29,642 nucleotides of DNA from an uncultured Collinsella sp. (GTDB lineage Bacteria > Actinomycetota > Coriobacteriia > Coriobacteriales > Coriobacteriaceae), in the NCBI GenBank assembly GCA_959599635.1, contig CAUGJN010000010.1, positions 1-29,642 on the forward strand, read 5' to 3'. Both the position numbers and the translations under genes were made by a program. This document shows positions 28,336-29,642 of this stretch, in pieces. How positions within the stretch are numbered: the first letter of the stretch is position 1; every line of letters begins with the position of its first letter. The notes beneath the pieces were generated by a model. The model did not search any database and was not told where the DNA came from. It saw nothing but the letters and a program-made list of their open reading frames with translations.

Positions 28336-29642
28336 TTACTTGTCGGCGGCTGCTTTCTTGGCAGTCGACTTCTTCGCGGTCGTCTTCTTGGCGGCAGTGG
28401 CTTTCTTAGCCGTCGTCTTCTTTGCCGTGCTCGCCTTGGTTGTGGTCTTGCGACCGCGGGCGGGCTTCTTCTCCTTGGTCGGGCAGTCCATGTTGACGCA
28501 GATACGCCACGGACCGCGCGCCGTGTTGACCACCACGATGGGGGCGCCGCACTCGGGGCAGGTCTCGCCCGTCGCCTCGAGCTTGCCGCGCGCCGGCAGC
28601 GGATAGCTCACGCCGCAGTCATCGTAGTTGGTGCAGCGGATAAAGCGCTTGCCGCTCTTCTCGCTCTTGTGCGCGATCAGGTCGCCGTGACGTCCGGCCT
28701 CGGCACACACCTTGCACTCGCCCACCTTAAGATCGGGCTCGTAGTTGGTGGGGCACGTGGGGTTCACGCAGATCTCGAAGGCCTTCTGGCGGAATGGCTG
28801 GCACTTGATGCGCGGCGCGCCGCACTCGGGGCACACGGCGGCCTCGCCCTCGAGCGGGCTCACCTTGACGCCACTCGGCACCGGATAGGTCACGTCGCAG
28901 TCGGGCCAACCCATGCAGCCGATAAAGCTGCCGCGGGTCTTGGCGCTCGTCTTCATAACCAGGTCCTTGCCGCACTTGGGGCAGGCGCCCACGCGCGCAT
29001 CGGCCGTGACGGCGTCGCTGATGGCGTCGCCCAGCTCCTGCGTATGCTTGAGCAGCTCGTCGAGCACGCCGGCCAGCAGCGCGCGCGAGTGCGTCACGAC
29101 ATGCTCTTCGGTGTCCTCGCCGCGCTCCACGCGGGTCATGTCGCCGTCGAGCTCGCTGGTCATATCGGGGCTCGTGATGCGCGGGGCAAACTGCGACAGC
29201 GCGTCGATGATGGCGATGCCCAGCTGGCTCGGCTCAACGGGATCATTTTTGAGATAGCGCACGGCATACAGGCGCTCGATGATGCTCGCGCGCGTGGACT
29301 TGGTGCCCAGGCCGCGCTTTTCCATCTCCTGCACGAGCTTGCCCTGGCTGTAGCGCGCGGGCGGCTCGGTCTGCTTGGCCTCGAGCTTAATGTCGAACAC
29401 GTCGACCGTGTCGCCCTGCTCCAGCGGCGGCATCTGCTCGTCGCGCTTGAGGCCGTACGGGTAGGCCTCGCGGAACCCCGGGGTCACGAGCACGTCGCCC
29501 GAGGCCACGAACGGCTCGCCGTTGACGTCGAGCTCGAGCTTGGTGTTCTCGATGGTCGCGGGACCCATGAGCGTTGCCAGGAAGCGACGGGCGATGAGGT
29601 CGTAGAGCTTGCGCTGGCCGCCGTCGAGCGTGGACGGATCGC
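28336..29642 (-). CDS. topA: DNA topoisomerase I (TopA), C-terminal part; gene truncated by the window edge
   Basis: Type IA topoisomerase, relaxing negatively supercoiled DNA. The frame is open to the window end (reading GGQRKLYDLIARRFLATLMG before 29568), so the start and the catalytic tyrosine part lie outside. Visible is PPARYSQGKLVQEMEKRGLG followed by TKSTRASIIERLY; the GTKSTR form is, as I recall, that of archaeal TopA, where most bacteria have G(R/I)PSTYA. Four Cys4-type zinc motifs follow (CPKCG...C-x4-DC, CPECG...CVNPTC, CKVC...C-x4-DC, CPECG...CVNMDC). The last 45 residues are a Lys/Ala/Thr tail of KKTTAKK units, probably binding DNA. Confidence 0.93.
   Translation of the reverse strand, partial: DPSTLDGGQRKLYDLIARRFLATLMGPATIENTKLELDVNGEPFVASGDVLVTPGFREAYPYGLKRDEQMPPLEQGDTVDVFDIKLEAKQTEPPARYSQGKLVQEMEKRGLGTKSTRASIIERLYAVRYLKNDPVEPSQLGIAIIDALSQFAPRITSPDMTSELDGDMTRVERGEDTEEHVVTHSRALLAGVLDELLKHTQELGDAISDAVTADARVGACPKCGKDLVMKTSAKTRGSFIGCMGWPDCDVTYPVPSGVKVSPLEGEAAVCPECGAPRIKCQPFRQKAFEICVNPTCPTNYEPDLKVGECKVCAEAGRHGDLIAHKSEKSGKRFIRCTNYDDCGVSYPLPARGKLEATGETCPECGAPIVVVNTARGPWRICVNMDCPTKEKKPARGRKTTTKASTAKKTTAKKATAAKKTTAKKSTAKKAAADK

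Overview
The window reads as chromosome of a high-GC Gram-positive gut actinobacterium of the class Coriobacteriia, most likely Collinsella or a close relative. This rests on recognition and was not checked by search: the high GC outside a few AT-rich islands, the gene set (mannose-family PTS with a YajC-like protein, long-form HPF, RicT with a basic tail, an archaeal-looking TopA with a Lys/Ala tail) and palindromic intergenic repeats. Most genes lie on the minus strand.

Layout. 1-84: 3' half of tRNA-Thr(CGT) and its terminator. 307-1196: two small unknown plus-strand genes in lower-GC DNA, closed by paired hairpins. 1330-11390: a hexosamine catabolic region. It holds a YhcH-type sugar anomerase, a decayed nagA 3' end, a PfkB-family kinase, an aldose 1-epimerase, a flavodoxin-like gene (plus strand), nagA, agaS, a GntR/UTRA regulator and a PTS of the mannose family (IID, IIC, IIB, YajC-like, IIA). 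11391-12096: a 0.7-kb regulatory gap rich in inverted repeats. 12097-12981: a DUF2975 membrane protein with a small XRE-type regulator. 13095-17636: a SurA-like membrane protein, then an apparent operon of a beta-hydroxyacid dehydrogenase with a Cys/His tail, a small membrane protein, a HEAT-like protein and NAD-type isocitrate dehydrogenase. 17729-20686: DegV, HPF and an orphan substrate-binding lipoprotein. 20706-21402: a promoter and a structured leader RNA, then hairpins and a 217-bp element with long inverted ends. 21437-26969: tmk, holB, ricT, comFC and an endonuclease-like gene. 27210-29642: a zinc-ribbon membrane protein and 5'-truncated topA, with long palindromes between.

How the genes work together. 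The sugar region fits uptake and use of N-acetylgalactosamine or galactosamine. The PTS imports and phosphorylates the sugar, NagA/AgaA removes acetate, AgaS converts galactosamine-6-P to tagatose-6-P, and the kinase makes tagatose-1,6-bisphosphate. No tagatose-bisphosphate aldolase is in the window. The GntR regulator probably acts at CTGGT-N4-ACCAG sites before agaS and before the PTS operon.

The items most worth following up are the structured leader RNA at 20706-21029, which sits between hpf and comFC and is a candidate for the raiA-motif class; the 47-bp inverted-end element beside it; the decayed second nagA; the Cys/His tail on the dehydrogenase; and the enlarged loop in PTS IID.
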